From Pigmentiphaga sp. NML080357 (GTDB lineage Bacteria > Pseudomonadota > Gammaproteobacteria > Burkholderiales > Burkholderiaceae_B), in NCBI RefSeq assembly GCF_002188465.1, contig NZ_NINW01000024.1, positions 289,768 to 353,767 of the forward strand: a stretch of DNA of 64,000 bases, given 5' to 3'. Below, in pieces: positions 43,694-54,364 of the stretch. Within the stretch, counting starts at the first letter, position 1, and each line of letters begins with the position of its first letter. Position numbers and translations under genes: made by a program. The notes below the pieces were generated by a model that did not search any database, had not been told where the DNA came from, and saw only the letters and a list, made by a program, of their open reading frames with translations.

Positions 43694-45874
43694 ATGGAAA
43701 CGAACAAGCTATCCCGCCGTGCCTTCATCGCCGGCTCCGGCTCGGTCGCCCTCGGAGTCATGCTGGGCGGATGGACGGGGGCGCGCGGCGGCGCCAGCCT
43801 GCTGCTGCCCGAGGCGGCCGCGGCGGACGCATCCTTCAGCCCCGTTGCCTGGGTCAGCCTTGCTCCCGACAACACGGCCGTGATCTATTCGCCCGCTTCC
43901 GAAATGGGGCAGGGCACGATGACCGCCATTCCCATGATCGTCGCCGAGGAAATGGAACTGGACTGGCACAAGGTGCGGGTGGAGCAGGCGCCCGCCGATC
44001 CCCGGCGATTCGGCAATCCGGGATTCGGCGGAGCCATGGTGACGGGCTCCTCGCGCACGGTCAAAGGCTATTACGACGCCCTGCGCCTGGCCGGTTTGCA
44101 GGCCAGGCTCGTCCTCGTCCAGGCGGCTGCCGGGAAATGGGGCGTGCCGGCCGCTGACATCCGCGCGGAGCGCAGCACGCTCATCCACGTGCCCACCGGG
44201 CGCCGCATGGCCTACGGCGACCTGGTCGACGGCGCGCGGGTGCCGGCGGAACTGCCCAAGGTGGACAAGAGCATGCTCAAGCCCATGTCGGCCTTTGCCA
44301 TCATCGGCAAGGACCTGCCGCGGGTGGAGGTGCCGGCCAAGTCCGACGGCTCCGCCGCGTTCGGTATCGACGTGCGCCTGCCGGGCATGCTGTGGGCGGC
44401 CATCCTGCATGCGCCCGTGCAGGGCGAAAAGCCGCTCGCGGTCGTCGATTCCGCGGCCCTCGCCGTGCCGGGCGTCAAGAAGGTCGTGCGGTTGCCCGCC
44501 GGGGTTGCCGTGGTGGCCGACTCCTTCGCCACCGCCCGCAAGGCGCGGGACCTGCTGGAAGTGAAGTGGAGCGAAGAAGCCAAGGCCCGTTCCTACGATA
44601 GCGAGGCGGCGCTCAAGGAATTCGCGGCCCGCGCCGAACGGCTGGACGAAGGGGGAGCCGTCTGGCACAAGCATGGCGACGCGGCGCAGAAACTGTCGGG
44701 AGCCGCCCGCGTCTTTCGGGCCACGTACACCACCGACCACGTCGCCCATGTCACCATGGAACCCATGAACTGCACCGCACGCGCCGAAGGCGAAGCGATC
44801 GAGATCTGGGTGCCTTCGCAGTCGCCGTCCGGGGTGATCGGCATCGTGGCCGCGGGGGCCGGCTACAAGCCGGAGAACATCAAGGTGCACATCACGCTGC
44901 TGGGCGGCGGCTACGGCCGGCGCGCCGAGGCGGACTACAGCCTGGACGCGGCGCTGCTGGCCAAGGCCATGCCGGGCGTGCCGATCCAGGTGATCTGGAC
45001 CCGCGAAGACGACTTCCAGCGAGCGCGGCCCCGTCCAATGACCGCGCAGCACCTGGTGGCAGGCATCGACGCAGAGGGACGCATAGTAGGCTGGCGCCAC
45101 CGCCTGGTGTCCGAGGGCATCGTGGCCCGTACCGCTCCAGCCGCCTACCAGAAATCGGGCGGCAGGGACGCCCCGGTGATGGAAGGCGCGGACGGCGTCT
45201 ACCAGATCGCGGACCAACTGGTCGAGCATTGCCGCGAGCAGCGCGGCGTGGACGTCAGCTTCTGGCGGGCCGTAGGGGCGGGCTATACCAAGTTCTCCAT
45301 CGAGACATTGATCGACGAGATCGCCGGCGCGGCGGGCAAGGATCCGCTCCAGTACCGGCTCGATCTGACCTCGGATACGCCGCGCGCCCAGGCGGTGCTG
45401 CGCGAAGCGGCCGCCATGGCGCGTTGGGGCGGTTCGCGCAAGCCCGGCCATGCATTGGGATTGGCTTTCTCGGACGCATGGAGCACGTTCATCGCCATGG
45501 TGGCCGAGGTCTCCATGAGCGAGGGGCGGCCGGTGGTCCATCGCCTCTGGGCCGCGGTCGATTGCGGCCATGCGATCAGTCCTGCCAACATCAAGGCCCA
45601 GGTCGAGGGGGCCGCGCTGTTCGGCCTGTCGGCCGCCCTGGGTGAAAGGCTGGTCTACAAGGGCGGCCAGGTGCAGCAGCACAACCTGGACACGTATCCG
45701 CTCTTGCGCGCGAACCAGGCGCCCGTGGTGGAGGTGACGGTATTGCCGACGGATAACCCGCCGGGCGGCATGGGCGAGGTCGGCCTGCCACCCGTGGCGC
45801 CGGCCGTGGCCAATGCCGTGGCGAGGTTGACCGGCAAGCGCCTTCGCAACCTGCCATTCCCGCAGACCATCTAG
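43694..45874 (+). CDS. Molybdenum hydroxylase, molybdopterin-binding subunit (IorB-like)
   Basis: A 726-residue subunit of the aldehyde/xanthine oxidoreductase family, isoquinoline-1-oxidoreductase type. A twin-arginine signal (SRRAFIAGSGSVALG, residues 7-21) indicates export. Conserved pterin-binding segments include ASEMGQGTMTAIPMIVAEEM, LLGGGYGRRAEADY and the C-terminal GGMGEVGLPPVAPAVANAV with the catalytic Glu. No FAD subunit is present, as is usual for the IorAB type. The enzyme would hydroxylate an N-heterocycle or aldehyde in the periplasm. Divergent from the uptake operon. Confidence 0.92.
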   Translation: METNKLSRRAFIAGSGSVALGVMLGGWTGARGGASLLLPEAAAADASFSPVAWVSLAPDNTAVIYSPASEMGQGTMTAIPMIVAEEMELDWHKVRVEQAPADPRRFGNPGFGGAMVTGSSRTVKGYYDALRLAGLQARLVLVQAAAGKWGVPAADIRAERSTLIHVPTGRRMAYGDLVDGARVPAELPKVDKSMLKPMSAFAIIGKDLPRVEVPAKSDGSAAFGIDVRLPGMLWAAILHAPVQGEKPLAVVDSAALAVPGVKKVVRLPAGVAVVADSFATARKARDLLEVKWSEEAKARSYDSEAALKEFAARAERLDEGGAVWHKHGDAAQKLSGAARVFRATYTTDHVAHVTMEPMNCTARAEGEAIEIWVPSQSPSGVIGIVAAGAGYKPENIKVHITLLGGGYGRRAEADYSLDAALLAKAMPGVPIQVIWTREDDFQRARPRPMTAQHLVAGIDAEGRIVGWRHRLVSEGIVARTAPAAYQKSGGRDAPVMEGADGVYQIADQLVEHCREQRGVDVSFWRAVGAGYTKFSIETLIDEIAGAAGKDPLQYRLDLTSDTPRAQAVLREAAAMARWGGSRKPGHALGLAFSDAWSTFIAMVAEVSMSEGRPVVHRLWAAVDCGHAISPANIKAQVEGAALFGLSAALGERLVYKGGQVQQHNLDTYPLLRANQAPVVEVTVLPTDNPPGGMGEVGLPPVAPAVANAVARLTGKRLRNLPFPQTI

Positions 45875-45899
45875 GCCACGGGGCCGACCGGCCGTCGAG

Positions 45900-45918
45900 G
45901 CAAGCCGAATCGGCTTGC
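45900..45918. terminator. Hairpin between convergent genes
   Basis: GCAAGCCG (45900-45907) and CGGCTTGC (45911-45918) form a perfect 8 bp stem with a 3-base loop in the 66 bp gap between the hydroxylase and the aldolase gene. There is no T run on either side. Confidence 0.35.
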
Positions 45919-45940
45919 TCCCCGGCTGGTCCATTCCGGC

Positions 45941-46672
45941 TCAGCCCTCCATCGCCTTCTTCTTCCACAGCTCCCACGGCCGGAACATCACGCCCGCCAT
46001 CATGGCGTCGGCCTTGGCCGCTTCTTCTTCGCTCAGGTAGGTGATCTCGCCGCCCAGCCCGATGGCCTTCTGCTGCAGGGCGGCGTTGGTCTCGGTGTAC
46101 ATCGCCCGGTACACGGCGATGCGCACGTCCGCGCCCACCGCCACGAATCCGTGGCCGCGCATGAGCGACACGTTCTGCTGGCCCAGCGTCTTGGCGAGCT
46201 CTTCGCCGTGCTCGCGGCAGCGCACCAGCAGGTCGGTGGAGCCGAAGCAGCAGCGTATGTCGAAGACCGGCGCGCCGCCCGAGAGGAAACCCGCCATGTG
46301 ATAGATGGGCCGCAGCCGAACCGAGGAGCCGGCGAACGGGATCACCGAGGGCGAATGGCTATGGACTACCGCGTTCACGTCCGGCCGGGCCCGGTAGATC
46401 TCGCCATGGATGTACCGCTCGAGGTAAGGCGTGCGCGTGTCGCCGCCGACCGCGTCGGAGTTCGCGTCGAATTCCATGATGTCGGCGGCCGTAACCAGCT
46501 CGGGTGCCAGCGAGCGCGACAGCAGGAAGTGTCCGGGCCGCTCGGGATGGCGGATGCTGACGTGGCCGAAGCCGTCGAGCACGTTGTATTTCGCCAGCAC
46601 GCGGTTGGCGACGACCAGGTCGTCGACGTGCTGCTCCAGGGGCGCGCCGGCGGAGGAGGCGGAATTGGACAT
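45941..46672 (-). CDS. Class II aldolase/adducin family protein
   Basis: A 243-residue member of the fuculose-aldolase superfamily. Zinc ligands are seen in VVHSHSPSVIPF (two His) and in LMRGHGFVAVG (His), and GFGHVSIRHPE is the N-terminal family motif. Relatives split phosphorylated sugars or decarboxylate hydroxy acids (for example 4-hydroxybenzoate-like or trimesate compounds in other bacteria). The start is ATG 46672. It is 41 bp after the Bug gene and in the same operon. Function in detail unknown. Confidence 0.85.
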   Translation of the reverse strand: MSNSASSAGAPLEQHVDDLVVANRVLAKYNVLDGFGHVSIRHPERPGHFLLSRSLAPELVTAADIMEFDANSDAVGGDTRTPYLERYIHGEIYRARPDVNAVVHSHSPSVIPFAGSSVRLRPIYHMAGFLSGGAPVFDIRCCFGSTDLLVRCREHGEELAKTLGQQNVSLMRGHGFVAVGADVRIAVYRAMYTETNAALQQKAIGLGGEITYLSEEEAAKADAMMAGVMFRPWELWKKKAMEG

Positions 46673-46713
46673 GCGTGGTTCCTCTGTGATGGAAAAGGGT
46701 GGGCGCTGCGGCG

Positions 46714-47706
46714 CTATTCCAGCTTGATGCCGGCCTGCTTGGCCAGTTGGGAATACATGGCGAGGTCCTTGCGCACCTGTTGCGCCATGCCGTCGGCGCC
46801 CAGGGCGTCGACTTCGTAGTAGCGCGCCTGGAATTCCTGCCGCAGCTTGGGATCCTTGAGCGTGGCGAGCACCGCCTGCTCGATGCGGCTGCGGACGTCG
46901 GCCGGCGTCGCGGCGGGGGCGAACAGGCCGAACCAGACCGTGATGTCCAGGTCCTTGAACTCGGGAGTTTCCGACAGGGCCGGAACTTCGGGCATGAAGG
47001 AGAGGCGCTTGGCCGAGGCCACGGCCAGCAGGCGCAGCTTGCCGGTCTTGGCGTGCGGCGCCATGTTGGGAATAGTGCTGAACAGGATCGGCACCTGGTT
47101 GCCCAGCGCGTCGCTGACGGCCGGGGCGCAGCCGTTGTAGGGTACGTGCACCATGTCGACCTTGGCCGACTGGTTGAAGGCCTCGCCGGCGAAATGCTGG
47201 GGCGATCCGTTGCCGCACGACGAGTAGTTGGCCTTGCCGGGGTGGGCGCGGACGTGCTGCACCAGTTCCGCGGCCGTCTTGGCGGGATAGCCGCTGTTCA
47301 CGCCTACCGCCACGGGCGAGGACACGAGCATGGCGACGGGTTGCAGGTCCTTCTGGACGTCGTAGCCCTGGGTGAAGTTCAGCGCGGCATTGATCGTCAT
47401 GGTGCTGTTGGTCAGCAGCAGGGTGTAGCCGTCGGCCGCGGCGCGCGAGACGTAGTTGGCGCCGATGTTGCCCGACGCGCCCGCCCGGTTGTCCACGATG
47501 ACTGTCTGGCCGTTCAAGTGGCGGGTGACGTTGGTGGCCAGCATGCGGGCGATGGTGTCGGCGCCGCCTCCGGCCTGGAACGGCACGACGATGGTCACCG
47601 GACGGGAAGGGTAGGCGCCCGGCTGCGCGAAGGCGGGGGCGGCGAAAGCGCCGGCGAGGGCGAGCGCGAGCACTGTCCGGCCCGCACGGACCATGTACTG
47701 GGTCAT
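46714..47706 (-). CDS. TctC/Bug-family periplasmic binding protein
   Basis: A 330-residue receptor with a signal peptide of about 26 residues ending AAPAFAQ. Signatures include YPSRPVTIVVPFQAGGGADT, VIVDNRAGASGNIGANYVSRA and VHVPYNGCAPAVSDALGNQV. AGGAG stands 8 bases before ATG 47706. It begins a two-gene operon with the aldolase and is divergent from the HTH-citrate-synthase fusion. No partner permease is present. Confidence 0.9.
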   Translation of the reverse strand: MTQYMVRAGRTVLALALAGAFAAPAFAQPGAYPSRPVTIVVPFQAGGGADTIARMLATNVTRHLNGQTVIVDNRAGASGNIGANYVSRAAADGYTLLLTNSTMTINAALNFTQGYDVQKDLQPVAMLVSSPVAVGVNSGYPAKTAAELVQHVRAHPGKANYSSCGNGSPQHFAGEAFNQSAKVDMVHVPYNGCAPAVSDALGNQVPILFSTIPNMAPHAKTGKLRLLAVASAKRLSFMPEVPALSETPEFKDLDITVWFGLFAPAATPADVRSRIEQAVLATLKDPKLRQEFQARYYEVDALGADGMAQQVRKDLAMYSQLAKQAGIKLE

Positions 47707-47785
47707 GGTGATGTCTCCTGTCTTGCGCCGGAGGGAAAGCGCGGCCGGCGTCCGCTCGATGGGGAATATGGCGCAGAGTGTATGG

Positions 47786-47825
47786 ATCGATTTACGTCGA
47801 ATCAATCTCGATTGCATAATCGATG
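47786..47825. promoter_or_regulatory. Phased TCGA-type half-sites in divergent gap
   Basis: TCGATT (47787), TCGAAT (47797), TCGATT (47808) and TCGATG (47820) are spaced 10, 11 and 12 bp, on one face of the helix. The outer pair also forms the inverted repeat ATCGATT (47786-47792) / AATCGAT (47818-47824). This is a good candidate operator for the adjacent HTH fusion protein. Confidence 0.45.
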
Positions 47826-47869
47826 TATCACCCACCCACCGCGCCCTCGCGGGCGCGCGAGCATCGCTC

Positions 47870-49180
47870 ATGAACGCATCCGAGACCGCCGCCGAGGCCT
47901 GGTCCGCAGGCGGCTTCGTCGATTCGAAAGAAGCCTGCCGCATCCTGGAAATCAAGGCGGCCACGCTGTACACCTATGTCAGCCGCGGCCTGCTGCACCC
48001 CGTCGCGCAGCCGGGACGCAAGACCCGGCTTTACCTGCGCGAGGAAGTCGAAGGGCTGCGCACCCGCAGCCAGGCGCGCATGGGCCATGGCGCGGTGGCG
48101 GCCACGGCCCTGCGGTGGGGGCAGCCGGTGATCGATACCGGCATTACCGAGATCACCCCGGCGGGGCCTCGCTACAGGGGGCGGCTCGCGGCCGAACTGG
48201 TGGAGTATCCGGGCGTGTTCGAGAACGTGGCAGAGTTGCTCTGGACGGGCGTCTTGCCCCACGGCGCCAGCATATGGCCGGTCGAGCCGCTGCCCCCTAG
48301 GGCCAGACAGGCATTGCGGAGCCTGATGCCCGGGCCGGGGGAGACGCCGCGCATGGTGCGCGTGTTCCAGGGCGCCGCCCTCGCGCTGGGGGGCGGGTCG
48401 GTGGACGAGGAGGTGCGCAGCGGCGCGCAGATTCCCGCCGCGCGCCAGCTCGTGCTGGCCTTCGCAGGGTGCTGCGGCCTGCTGTCGGACCAGCGCCGCT
48501 ACCGTCCGCCGTCCGGCGCCAAGCCGCTGGCGCAGCACGTCGCCGAAGCGCTGGCCCGCGAAGCGACGCCGGAGTTCTTGAAGGCGCTGAACGCGATGCT
48601 CATCCTCAGCGCCGACCACGAGTTGTCGCCGCCGACGTTCAGCGCGCGGATCGCCGCCTCGGTCGGCGCGGAACTGCACGCCTGCGTCGGCGCGGCGCTG
48701 GCGGCGCTTTCCGGCTCGGGGCTGGCCGGCGGCTGCGACCGCATCGAAGAGACGCTGGCGGGCATCCGTACGCGCGCCCACCTCGATGCCTGGGTATCGC
48801 GGGTGGTGCGCGACCGGGCGCGATCGTCCGCCTTCGGGATCGAGTCCTATCCGCAGGGAGATCCGCGCGCCGCTCAATTGATCCGCATGGCCCGGGAGCA
48901 TCCGCGTCCGACTCGCCGCGCCGAGATGCTGTTGCGGTTTCTCGACGAAATCCAGGCGCAAGTGGGCATCCCGCCCCGCATCGAACTCGGGCTGGCCGCC
49001 GCCTGCGCCGCCTGGGACCTGCCGCCGGGCAGCGCGAGCGCGCTCTGGGCCATGGGCCGAACCGCCGGATGGATCGCCCATGCGCTCGAGCAGCGGTTGA
49101 ACGGCTTTTTCCTGCGGCCGCGCGGCCAGTTCCATGCTGGGCCGCAAGGGGGCGCTGTGCTAAAATCACAGACGACGTAG
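47870..49180 (+). CDS. HTH-citrate-synthase fusion protein, probable regulator
   Basis: A 436-residue protein. Residues about 18-65 form a MerR/excisionase-type helix-turn-helix ([20 protein letters not shown], then [15 protein letters not shown]). The remainder is a citrate-synthase domain, with [19 protein letters not shown] (first catalytic His kept, about residue 251). The GPLHGGA motif reads GSGLAGG, so the second His is lost, and GFGH-type ligand residues read [12 protein letters not shown]. Catalysis is therefore doubtful. HTH-citrate-synthase fusions exist in related genomes. Divergence from a Bug/aldolase operon suggests a carboxylate-sensing regulator. A moonlighting or weak synthase role is also possible. 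Confidence 0.75.
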   Translation: MNASETAAEAWSAGGFVDSKEACRILEIKAATLYTYVSRGLLHPVAQPGRKTRLYLREEVEGLRTRSQARMGHGAVAATALRWGQPVIDTGITEITPAGPRYRGRLAAELVEYPGVFENVAELLWTGVLPHGASIWPVEPLPPRARQALRSLMPGPGETPRMVRVFQGAALALGGGSVDEEVRSGAQIPAARQLVLAFAGCCGLLSDQRRYRPPSGAKPLAQHVAEALAREATPEFLKALNAMLILSADHELSPPTFSARIAASVGAELHACVGAALAALSGSGLAGGCDRIEETLAGIRTRAHLDAWVSRVVRDRARSSAFGIESYPQGDPRAAQLIRMAREHPRPTRRAEMLLRFLDEIQAQVGIPPRIELGLAAACAAWDLPPGSASALWAMGRTAGWIAHALEQRLNGFFLRPRGQFHAGPQGGAVLKSQTT

Positions 49181-49221
49181 ACACAGCAACGATCACAGCA
49201 AGATTCAAGGACGATCCCAGC

Positions 49222-49275
49222 ATGGGCGTTTTTTCTATGCTCGAACGAACTACCTCGGGGAACATCGCCGGCTAG
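49222..49275 (+). CDS. Possible thrS leader peptide
   Basis: A 17-residue [20 protein letters not shown], beginning at ATG 49222 with AAGGA about 10 bases upstream. It contains adjacent threonine codons ACT-ACC (49249-49254) and is followed by two hairpins, the second an intrinsic terminator, before thrS. This is the arrangement of a leader-peptide attenuator. Only two Thr codons are present, fewer than in classic cases. Confidence 0.45.
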   Translation: MGVFSMLERTTSGNIAG

Positions 49276-49311
49276 CCGCGTTGGTTTCCTGGATCGCATC
49301 GTCCTTTTCCG

Positions 49312-49372
49312 CCGGGCCTCTGGCCCGGGATCCTGCAGAAAGCGAGAACGCGGCCCGATGCCGCGTTTTTTT
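49312..49372 (+). terminator. Hairpin and intrinsic terminator in the thrS leader
   Basis: CCGGGCC-TCT-GGCCCGG (49312-49328) is a perfect 7 bp hairpin. The terminator stem AACGCGGC (49347-49354) pairs with GCCGCGTT (49360-49367) and runs into seven T (49366-49372). CGGGCC (49313-49318) can instead pair with GGCCCG (49352-49357) inside the terminator stem, giving an alternative fold. It either ends transcription of the upstream gene or regulates thrS. Confidence 0.7.
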
Positions 49373-49460
49373 ATGTTCCCGGTTCCGCCGCTTCGCGCGT
49401 CGCGGCGAGCGCCGGCGTTTGTCGGCGCGCGCGCCGTGTTTCAATCTCGAGGTCGCATCA

Positions 49461-51407
49461 ATGATCAAGGTAACGCTGCCCGATGGTTCCCAGCGTGAGT
49501 TCCCGGCCCCCGTCACGGTGGCCGACGTCGCCGCGTCCATCGGCACCGGGCTGGCCAAGGCCGCCCTGGCCGGCCGGGTCACCCACGAAGGCAGCGAACC
49601 CGCCCTGGTCGACACCAGCTACACGATAGACCGCGATGCCCGGCTCGACATCGTCACGGCCAAGGATGCCGAGGGCCTGGACCTGATCCGCCACTCCACG
49701 GCGCACTTGCTGGCCTACGCGGTCAAGTCCCTGTATCCCGAGGCGCAGGTCACCATCGGCCCGGTCATCGAGAACGGCTTCTACTACGATTTCTCGTATT
49801 CGCGGCCGTTCACGCCCGAAGACCTGGCGGCCATCGAGAACAAGATGATGGAACTCGCCAAGAAAGACGAGGTCGTGACGCGCGAGGAATGGAAGCGCGA
49901 CGACGCCGTGGACTTCTTCAACTCGATCGGCGAAAAGTACAAGGCCGAGATCATCGCCTCGATTCCCGCCGACCAGAAGATCACGCTGTACCGCGAGGGC
50001 GATTTCGTCGACCTGTGCCGCGGCCCGCACGTGCCGTCCACGGGCAAGCTCAAGGTGTTCAAGCTGATGAAGGTGGCCGGCGCCTATTGGCGCGGCGACA
50101 GCAAGAACGAGATGCTCCAGCGCATCTACGGCACGGCCTGGGCGAAGAAGGAGGACCAGGACGCCTACCTGAAGATGCTGGAGGAGGCCGAAAAGCGCGA
50201 CCACCGCAAGCTGGGCCGCGAACTCGACCTGTTCCACTTCCAGGACGAGGCGCCCGGCCTGGTCTTCTGGCATCCCAAGGGCTGGACGATCTGGCAGCAG
50301 GTCGAGCAGTACGTGCGCGGGGTCTACCGCGACAGCGGCTACCAAGAGGTCAAGGCGCCCCAGATCCTCGACCGTTCGCTGTGGGAAAAGACGGGGCACT
50401 GGGACAACTATCGCGACAACATGTTCACGACGGAGTCCGAGAACCGCTATTACGCGCTCAAGCCCATGAACTGCCCCGGGCACGTGCAGATCTTCCGCGC
50501 CAACCTGCATTCCTACCGCGACCTGCCGTTGCGCTACGGCGAGTTCGGCCAATGCCACCGGAACGAACCCTCGGGCGCGCTGCACGGCATGATGCGGGTT
50601 CGCGGTTTCACGCAGGACGACGGCCACATTTTCTGTACCGAGGACCAGATCCTGGACGAGTGTGTTGCTTTCACGTCACAACTGCAGCGTGTCTATCGCG
50701 ATTTCGGCTTTACCGACATCCTCTACAAGGTGGCGACGCGGCCGGAAAGCCGCATCGGTTCGGACGAGGTCTGGGACAAGGCCGAGCATGCGCTGATGGA
50801 GAGCCTGCGCCGCTCCGGCTGCGAGTACGAGATCAGCCCGGGGGATGGCGCCTTCTACGGGCCGAAGATCGAATACACGCTCAAGGACGCCATCGGCCGC
50901 CATTGGCAATGCGGCACGATCCAGGTCGATTTCTCCATGCCGGGCCGCCTGGGCGCCGAATACGTGGACCAGAACGACCAGCGCGTCACGCCCGTGATGC
51001 TCCACCGGGCCATCCTGGGTTCGATGGAGCGCTTCATCGGCATGTTGATCGAGCATTTCGGCGGCGCGATGCCGCCCTGGCTGGCGCCGGTCCAGGCGGT
51101 GGTCTGCAATATTTCCGAGGCAACCGCCGAATATGCCCAAAGTGTCGCGCAAACCCTGAAAAAACAAGGGTTTAGAGTCGAGGCGGATTTGCGTGGTGAA
51201 AAGATCACCTATAAAATCCGGGAGCACAGCTTGCAAAAAGTTCCCTATATCCTCGTCGTGGGGGAAAAAGAACGGCAAGCTGCATCGGTGGCCGTACGCG
51301 CCCGCGGCGGCGTCGATCTGGGGGTCCTCCCGCTCGATGCATTCTCGTCGCGGCTCGCTGCCGACGTGGCCGAACGCCGGAATCCGGAAGTCCCCGCCAA
51401 TCCGTAA
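49461..51407 (+). CDS. thrS: Threonyl-tRNA synthetase
   Basis: A 648-residue class II synthetase. The N-terminal TGS domain ([15 protein letters not shown]) is followed by the editing domain ([16 protein letters not shown], His-containing site) and the catalytic core with motif 2 [22 protein letters not shown] and motif 3 [21 protein letters not shown]. The zinc Cys is in [10 protein letters not shown]. The anticodon-binding domain is at the C-terminus ([12 protein letters not shown]). GAGGT stands 8 bases before ATG 49461. It heads the thrS-infC-rpmI-rplT-pheST-ihfA cluster. Confidence 0.96.
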   Translation: MIKVTLPDGSQREFPAPVTVADVAASIGTGLAKAALAGRVTHEGSEPALVDTSYTIDRDARLDIVTAKDAEGLDLIRHSTAHLLAYAVKSLYPEAQVTIGPVIENGFYYDFSYSRPFTPEDLAAIENKMMELAKKDEVVTREEWKRDDAVDFFNSIGEKYKAEIIASIPADQKITLYREGDFVDLCRGPHVPSTGKLKVFKLMKVAGAYWRGDSKNEMLQRIYGTAWAKKEDQDAYLKMLEEAEKRDHRKLGRELDLFHFQDEAPGLVFWHPKGWTIWQQVEQYVRGVYRDSGYQEVKAPQILDRSLWEKTGHWDNYRDNMFTTESENRYYALKPMNCPGHVQIFRANLHSYRDLPLRYGEFGQCHRNEPSGALHGMMRVRGFTQDDGHIFCTEDQILDECVAFTSQLQRVYRDFGFTDILYKVATRPESRIGSDEVWDKAEHALMESLRRSGCEYEISPGDGAFYGPKIEYTLKDAIGRHWQCGTIQVDFSMPGRLGAEYVDQNDQRVTPVMLHRAILGSMERFIGMLIEHFGGAMPPWLAPVQAVVCNISEATAEYAQSVAQTLKKQGFRVEADLRGEKITYKIREHSLQKVPYILVVGEKERQAASVAVRARGGVDLGVLPLDAFSSRLAADVAERRNPEVPANP

Positions 51408-51505
51408 TCGCATGGTTGGCCTTTCCGGCTCCGGGCACGGTCCGTGCTGGCGGCGGGGCAACCCGCCGCGCGCGGCCGTTTCAATCAAATTCAGGAGTTT
51501 CAGAC

Positions 51506-52054
51506 ATCGCTACCGACAAGCCGAATCGCATCAATGGTGAAATTACCGCACCTGAGGTGCGCCTGATTGGGGTCGACGGCGAACAGCTTGGCATCGTCAA
51601 GCTGGCCGAAGCAGTTAGGCTTTCCGAACAGAATGATGTTGACCTGGTAGAAATTGCCCCCAACGCGCAGCCCCCGGTCTGCCGCCTGATGGACTACGGC
51701 AAGTTCAAGTACCAGGAGCAAAAGCGGCAGCACGAAGCCAAGCTCAAGCAGAAGATCATCCAGGTCAAGGAAGTCAAGTTCCGCCCTGGCACCGACGAGG
51801 GCGATTACCAGGTCAAGCTGCGTAACCTGCGCCGGTTCCTGGAAGAGGGCGACAAGGCCAAGGTGACGCTGCGCTTCCGTGGCCGCGAAATGGCCCACCA
51901 GGAACTCGGCATGAGGGTGCTGGAACGTGTCCGCGACGACCTGGTCGAGATCAGCGCGGTCGAGGCCATGCCCAAGCTGGAAGGCCGGCAAATGGTGATG
52001 GTGCTGGCTCCCAAGAAAAAAGCTCCGCCCACGGGCAAGGGCGCCGCGGAATAA
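51506..52054 (+). CDS. infC: Translation initiation factor IF-3 (rare ATC start)
   Basis: A 182-residue IF-3. The N-terminal domain begins [21 protein letters not shown] and the C-terminal domain includes [24 protein letters not shown] and the basic [12 protein letters not shown]. No ATG or GTG is available near the family start. The codon there is ATC 51506 with AGGAG (51493-51497) 8 bases upstream. infC genes classically use ATT or ATC because IF-3 rejects such starts and so limits its own synthesis. An in-frame ATG at 51416 would add an unrelated extension and lies before the ribosome site. Confidence 0.92.
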   Translation: MATDKPNRINGEITAPEVRLIGVDGEQLGIVKLAEAVRLSEQNDVDLVEIAPNAQPPVCRLMDYGKFKYQEQKRQHEAKLKQKIIQVKEVKFRPGTDEGDYQVKLRNLRRFLEEGDKAKVTLRFRGREMAHQELGMRVLERVRDDLVEISAVEAMPKLEGRQMVMVLAPKKKAPPTGKGAAE

Positions 52055-52059
52055 CGCGG

Positions 52060-52065
52060 TATAAT
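52060..52065 (+). promoter_or_regulatory. -10 box upstream of rpmI-rplT
   Basis: A perfect TATAAT six bases after the infC stop, at the start of a 248 bp leader before rpmI. No clear -35 is seen. The long leader is where L20 would bind in organisms that autoregulate rpmI-rplT. I cannot recognise a defined L20 site by eye. Confidence 0.4.
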
Positions 52066-52302
52066 CTACGGTTTTCCAGAGGCGTGGATGCCTTATCCGT
52101 GCCCCTGGCGAAGTCCGGCGCGAAAGTCCTGGCGCCGGGCAATCCGGTTCCTCGTGAACGCTTTCAAATCCGCAGGGCGGCGCGTCTTGCCGAGCGGTGC
52201 GTTGTCCGGGAACGGGGCAGGTAAAACAAGTGAATGCGGGTCGTCAAGTCCGGCACCAGGCCGCCGGCACCCGTGAGCATGTAAACGAAACAGGAAGCAG
52301 TC

Positions 52303-52500
52303 ATGCCTAAGATGAAGACCAAGAAAAGCGCCGCCAAGCGCTTTCAGGTCCGCGGTAGCGGTTCCATCAAGCGGGGCCAGGCGTTCAAGCGCCACATCCT
52401 CACGAAGAAAACGACCAAGAACAAGCGTCAGTTGCGCGGTTCCACCGCGGTCCACGAGGCCGATGTGAAATCCGTGCGGGCAATGATGCCGTTTGCCTGA
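52303..52500 (+). CDS. rpmI: 50S ribosomal protein bL35
   Basis: A 65-residue basic protein beginning [20 protein letters not shown], which is the bL35 signature, and ending with [16 protein letters not shown] precedes ATG 52303. It is followed 28 bp later by rplT, its usual partner. Confidence 0.96.
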   Translation: MPKMKTKKSAAKRFQVRGSGSIKRGQAFKRHILTKKTTKNKRQLRGSTAVHEADVKSVRAMMPFA

Positions 52501-52528
52501 TCCCAACCGCTGATATTGGAGTTTTCAA

Positions 52529-54099
<1,571 letters not shown>

Positions 54100-54110
54100 A
54101 GGGAGGAGGT

Positions 54111-54353
54111 CCCCCCTACGCGCTTACGCGCGCCCCCCAGGGGCGAAACCGGCGGACTGGCAAAAGCCAGATCCGCGGTTTCCTGGGTCTAGGGAAACTA
54201 TCTTGGACTGAAGCACGGTTGCTATCGCTGGTAGCCAACGATAGCAACCGTGCCACAACCCAGGATAACGGTACTAGATCCAGGATGCGTGGATCCGGCT
54301 CCGCCGGTCCACCCGCATCGCCCCCTGGGGGGCGCGCGAAGCGCGTAGGGGGG
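54111..54353. repeat. Nested-palindrome intergenic element, full copy 2
   Basis: A 243 bp element with the same architecture as the copy at 11079-11328: six C at the left end, six G at the right end and long imperfect inverted arms with matching sub-hairpins. The centre holds a perfect 15 bp stem, GCACGGTTGCTATCG (from about 54215) with its complement, separated by 11 bases. It lies between pheS and pheT and begins 11 bases after the pheS stop and ends 11 bases before the pheT ATG. Its terminal G run could serve as the ribosome site of pheT. Confidence 0.85.
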
Positions 54354-54364
54354 ATCTACACACC

